In this document: positions 6,453 to 8,557 of the stretch, in pieces | How positions within the stretch are numbered: position 1 is the stretch's first letter | Layout: the number at the start of each line of letters is the position of its first letter | DNA from: Negativicutes bacterium | GTDB lineage: Bacteria; Bacillota; Negativicutes; SKW292 | NCBI GenBank assembly: GCA_026416215.1 | Contig: JAOAFP010000061.1 | Location: forward strand, 1 to 8,557 | Direction: 5' to 3' | DNA: 8,557 nucleotides | The notes under the pieces: model-generated | Told to the model about the DNA's origin: nothing | What the model saw: the letters and a program-made list of their open reading frames with translations, nothing else | The model's database searches: none | Position numbers and translations under genes: made by a program

Positions 6453-7109
6453 TTATTGAGAAACAGCTGGCTTGCGGTATAACCACCACTGCTGGACGAT
6501 CTGGATAATATTGCTCGTCACCCAGTACAGAACCAGCCCCGACGGGAACTGCAGGCTTATATAGCCGATGAACACCGGCATTATATACAGCATGATCCGG
6601 TTGGGGTTCGGACCGTCGCCGGCCGGCTGGCTGCTGACGCTCTGCGACTGTTTGGTCGAATACCACGTCGTCAACGCCGACAGTGCCGGCAGGACATAGG
6701 TCGGGTCGGGAGCGTTCAGCTGCTTTAACCACAGGAAAGTGGGTTCGTGCAGATAACTGTAGTCGCGGATTGCCCAGAAAATCGCGATCAAAATCGGCAT
6801 CTGCACCAGCAGCGGCAAACAGCCGGCCAGCGGATTGACCCCGGCCTCCTTGTACAGCCTGGCCAGCTCCCGTTGCAGTTTTTCCTTGTTGTCTTTGTAT
6901 TTTTCCTGGATCTGCTTCATTTTTGGCTGAAGCTCCTGCATCGCCCGCATCGACTTCATCTGTTTGACTGTCAACGGATAGAGGGCCAGCCTGATTGCCA
7001 CCGTCAGCAAAATGATCGCCACCCCGTAATTGGCAAACCCCAGATTAGCGGAGAGATCATAAAAAAATGTCAGAACAGCCTGCAGTATATGGGTTAACCA
7101 ATCAAACAC
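6453..7109 (-). CDS. yidC: YidC/SpoIIIJ membrane protein insertase (short Gram-positive type)
   Basis: YidC/Oxa1 proteins insert membrane proteins alone or with SecYEG. At 218 residues this is the short form without the large periplasmic domain of Gram-negative YidC. The core is complete: VAIILLTVAIRLALYPL at 30-46 with the conserved groove arginine at 40; a charged cytoplasmic helical hairpin at about 50-90 (KQMKSMRAMQELQPKMKQIQEK); AGVNPLAGCLPLLVQMPI at 89-106; and two C-terminal membrane segments with FPSGLVLYWVTSN near 188-200. No lipobox is seen at the N-terminus, unlike B. subtilis SpoIIIJ, so it probably is not a lipoprotein. The start is a GTG with GAGGTG about five bases upstream, and the gene begins nine bases after yidD, its usual neighbour. 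Confidence 0.97.
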   Translation of the reverse strand: MFDWLTHILQAVLTFFYDLSANLGFANYGVAIILLTVAIRLALYPLTVKQMKSMRAMQELQPKMKQIQEKYKDNKEKLQRELARLYKEAGVNPLAGCLPLLVQMPILIAIFWAIRDYSYLHEPTFLWLKQLNAPDPTYVLPALSALTTWYSTKQSQSVSSQPAGDGPNPNRIMLYIMPVFIGYISLQFPSGLVLYWVTSNIIQIVQQWWLYRKPAVSQ

Positions 7110-7118
7110 CGTGACACC

Positions 7119-7352
7119 TCACCGTTTTGTTTCTACCGGATCGTAACCGCTGCCCCCCCAGGGGTGACAACGGGCCAGCCGGCACACCGCCTTCGCCAGT
7201 CCGCGCCGCACCCCGAACACAACCACTGCCTCCCGGGCATACTGAGAACAGGTGGGCTGGAACCGGCAGCAGACCGGCTTCAGCGGCGACAGATACCGCT
7301 GGTAAAAATCAACAGTCGCAACAATCAGGCGCTGCCCGACGGACATTTTCAC
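7119..7352 (-). CDS. yidD: YidD membrane protein insertion efficiency factor
   Basis: A 77-residue protein of the YidD family, a small membrane-associated helper thought to aid YidC-dependent insertion. The signature FYQRYLSPLKPVCCRFQPTCSQYA lies at about 16-39 and RCHPWGGSGYDPV at 61-73, together covering nearly the whole family profile. The start taken is GTG 7352, with AAGGGG about six bases upstream; the ATG at 7346, two codons later, is a reasonable alternative. The gene begins inside rnpA and overlaps its last 44 bases in another frame, so translational coupling is likely. It sits in the usual rnpA-yidD-yidC order. Confidence 0.94.
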   Translation of the reverse strand: MKMSVGQRLIVATVDFYQRYLSPLKPVCCRFQPTCSQYAREAVVVFGVRRGLAKAVCRLARCHPWGGSGYDPVETKR

Positions 7353-7716
7353 CAGCTGCCCCTTCCCGTTCGTACTCGCGGTTCAGTTTCTTCAGTGCCC
7401 GGCCCCAGGCCGCCTCGACCACGGCCAGCGGACAGCCGAGCATAGCCATCCGGGCAATCATCAGACAGTCCAGACCGGCCGGCAGCAAGTGCTTGTTGCG
7501 GCGGTAACACTCCCGCAACAGCCGCCGGCAGCGGTTGCGAACCACTGCCCCGCCCAGCCTGCGGCCGGCGGCAAATGCCACCCTCCGCCGTCCGTCCGGT
7601 CTTGCCTGCCAGCGCACAACAAACAAGCGGTCTCTGATCAGACCGCCATTCAGATACAGATCCTGCAGTTCTTCCTTCCGTCTGATGATCTCCTGTCTGG
7701 GCAGACATTTATCCAA
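7309..7716 (-). CDS. rnpA: RNase P protein component
   Basis: RnpA is the protein subunit of RNase P, which assists the catalytic RNA in removing the 5' leader of precursor tRNAs. The diagnostic block RNRCRRLLRECYR (the RNR motif) is present, preceded by the N-terminal strand pattern LPRQEIIRRKEELQDLYLNGG and RLFVVRW, and followed by the LDCLMIAR strand. No ATG occurs at a sensible place. I chose the TTG at 7716, which gives LDKCLPRQE at the N-terminus (the initiator would be Met) and 135 residues, in line with the family. It lies 20 bases after the rpmH stop with no clear Shine-Dalgarno, so initiation may depend on coupling to rpmH. The same frame stays open upstream to 7977, right through rpmH. 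The C-terminal tail is Cys- and Ala-rich and overlaps yidD by 44 bases. Confidence 0.9.
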   Translation of the reverse strand: MDKCLPRQEIIRRKEELQDLYLNGGLIRDRLFVVRWQARPDGRRRVAFAAGRRLGGAVVRNRCRRLLRECYRRNKHLLPAGLDCLMIARMAMLGCPLAVVEAAWGRALKKLNREYEREGAAGENVRRAAPDCCDC

Positions 7717-7736
7717 ATCAATCGCCGGACCAGCCG

Positions 7737-7871
7737 CTATGCCGACAGTCGCTTGCGTCCCCGGGCCCGTCGCCGTTTCAGCACCTGCCGCCCGCCCAGG
7801 GTTTTCATCCGCTCCATAAACCCGTGGGTACGCTTCCGCCACAGGTTGTTGGGCTGATATGTCCTTTTCAT
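7737..7871 (-). CDS. rpmH: 50S ribosomal protein L34
   Basis: A 44-residue basic protein that matches L34 over its whole length: MKRTYQPNN at the start, RKRTHGFMERMKTLGGRQVL in the middle, and KRRRARGRKRLSA at the end. L34 is a small protein of the large ribosomal subunit. The ATG at 7871 has a strong Shine-Dalgarno, GGGAGGAG, ending five bases upstream. It is the first gene of the operon that continues into rnpA, yidD, yidC and jag. Its promoter is the perfect consensus site about 112 bases upstream. The gene is often missed because a longer reading frame (that of rnpA) spans it on the same strand. Confidence 0.98.
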   Translation of the reverse strand: MKRTYQPNNLWRKRTHGFMERMKTLGGRQVLKRRRARGRKRLSA

Positions 7872-7891
7872 AAGCACTCCTCCCGCCAAAA

Positions 7892-7905
7892 TGTCGCACC
7901 CGACA
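7892..7905 (-). other. Small hairpin just before the rpmH ribosome binding site
   Basis: TGTCG and CGACA form a perfect five-base stem with a four-base loop, about ten bases before the rpmH Shine-Dalgarno in the roughly 105-base leader. It is short and could be chance; a role in tuning initiation is only a possibility. Confidence 0.3.
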
Positions 7906-7982
7906 AAATAAAGCCAGCAACATCACGTTACCGGCTATACTCAAACCACTCACCGCTGTCAGACCACAATAACGCACCGTGA

Positions 7983-8011
7983 ATTATATCTTATGGCCAT
8001 TTGCCTGTCAA
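7983..8011 (-). promoter_or_regulatory. Consensus housekeeping-sigma promoter of the rpmH operon
   Basis: On the minus strand, -35 TTGACA (8006-8011) and -10 TATAAT (7983-7988) both match the sigma-70/SigA consensus exactly, with the optimal 17-base spacer. Transcription would start near 7975-7977, giving a leader of about 105 bases before the rpmH ATG. The site lies 30 bases past the stop of the GNAT-like gene. Confidence 0.93.
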
Positions 8012-8040
8012 ACCGCGCCTTCGCCTCCCCGTCCGGCCGG

Positions 8041-8547
8041 TCAGCCCCGACAGTAACGGGCAGCCAGCGTCCGGCGGTCGAGCCGCCACACCCCGTCCCC
8101 GTCCTGCCGGTAGCCAATCTTTCCGATGTAGCGGCGGTGGTCAGCGTGCATCGAACCGGCTATATCACGCTCCAGCGCCAGGCAGTCGTATTGCCCCTGT
8201 ATCACAAACGCCGCCAGTTTTTCGTGAATGAACTGACCGGTCTTATAGTCGCGGAATTCGGCAATCACATAGTCAACCACTATCACCATCTCCCGGCCGG
8301 CTCCCGGCCGGTAAACAAACACTCCCACCGGGCGGCCGTTCCTGATCGCCAGCAGGCAACGGCTGCCAGACAGCCTGCCGGGATCAAACGCCGGCAGCAG
8401 CCGGCGGATATCGTCGCCGTAAAAATCAAGGAAAAACCGGGTAAAACTGTCCTGAAGACTGCTGTCGAGCAGGCGGAAAGATTCCCGGTTGGTAAAGTGC
8501 CGGACAATTGCGCAGGCTGGGCAGAAAACATCTTTTCCAAACGTATC
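8041..8547 (-). CDS. GNAT-like hypothetical protein, start not resolved (possibly frameshifted)
   Basis: This frame is open from just after a TGA at 8548-8550 to its stop at 8041, up to 168 codons. It contains patterns that resemble GNAT-type acyltransferase folds: LLAIRNGRPVGVFVYRPG, then VVDYVIAEFRDYKTGQF, and a late HRRYIGKIGYRQ like the 'YLxKxGF' end of that fold. The assignment is from pattern memory and is tentative; substrate unknown. No ATG precedes the conserved part. The first usual start codon is GTG 8328, which would give 95 residues and lose the first half of the fold, although codon usage upstream looks coding (for example RHFTNRESFRLLDS). A CPAC motif lies near the N-terminus. 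In the neighbouring frame an ATG at 8531 precedes a run of four T; one extra T there would join it in frame. That could be a sequencing error or a real frameshift. Confidence 0.5.
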   Translation of the reverse strand, partial: DTFGKDVFCPACAIVRHFTNRESFRLLDSSLQDSFTRFFLDFYGDDIRRLLPAFDPGRLSGSRCLLAIRNGRPVGVFVYRPGAGREMVIVVDYVIAEFRDYKTGQFIHEKLAAFVIQGQYDCLALERDIAGSMHADHRRYIGKIGYRQDGDGVWRLDRRTLAARYCRG

Positions 8548-8557
8548 TCAATTATAT

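Noticed and set aside
7709..7717. Near DnaA box TTATCCAAA
   Set aside because: One mismatch, isolated, and overlapping the rnpA start region; not evidence of an origin.
8291..8311. Tandem TCCCGGCCGG repeat with 11-base period
   Set aside because: Only two copies, inside a coding region encoding a Gly/Arg/Pro-rich loop; consistent with codon bias.

Overview
The window is an almost continuous run of genes on the minus strand and shows the conserved 'rpmH end' of a bacterial replication-origin region. Reading in the direction of transcription (from high to low coordinates) the order is: GNAT-like hypothetical gene, rpmH, rnpA, yidD, yidC/spoIIIJ, jag/khpB, mnmE, mnmG, rsmG, lrgA, lrgB, a cluster of three parS sites, and the first 62 codons of parA/soj. 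This order, with a KH-R3H Jag protein next to a short five-segment YidC, is typical of Bacillota. The high G+C (roughly 60% by eye) and the lack of noc between rsmG and parA suggest a GC-rich Clostridia- or Negativicutes-like lineage rather than Bacilli. No gene in the window settles the genus.

Right end (7872-8557): a GNAT-like reading frame sits where dnaA/oriC is often found, and it has no normal start codon inside the window. One inserted base in a homopolymer would repair it. Thirty bases after its stop lies a perfect TTGACA-17-TATAAT promoter that must serve rpmH.

Middle (5564-7871): rpmH, rnpA, yidD, yidC and jag form a tightly packed operon (ribosomal protein L34, RNase P protein, membrane protein insertion, RNA binding). 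It is closed by a strong intrinsic terminator just before mnmE. rnpA most likely starts at a TTG 20 bases after rpmH, but its frame stays open right through rpmH, which recalls the nested arrangement described in Thermus.

Left-middle (471-5533): mnmE-mnmG-rsmG is the tRNA U34 and 16S rRNA modification block. An lrgA-lrgB pair (holin-like or small-organic-acid exporter/importer family) is fused to its end, with lrgA overlapping the rsmG stop by ATGA.

Left end (1-470): three parS sites (two perfect, one with a substitution), a GC-rich hairpin, a short direct repeat and a long imperfect hairpin fill the 283 bases between lrgB and parA. This is the chromosome-partitioning locus. No CRISPR, insertion sequence, tRNA or rRNA was seen. 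Most of the window is ordinary housekeeping DNA. The points worth a second look are the start and overlap of rnpA, the damaged or misread GNAT gene, the lrgAB insertion between rsmG and parA, and the structured parS/parA leader.
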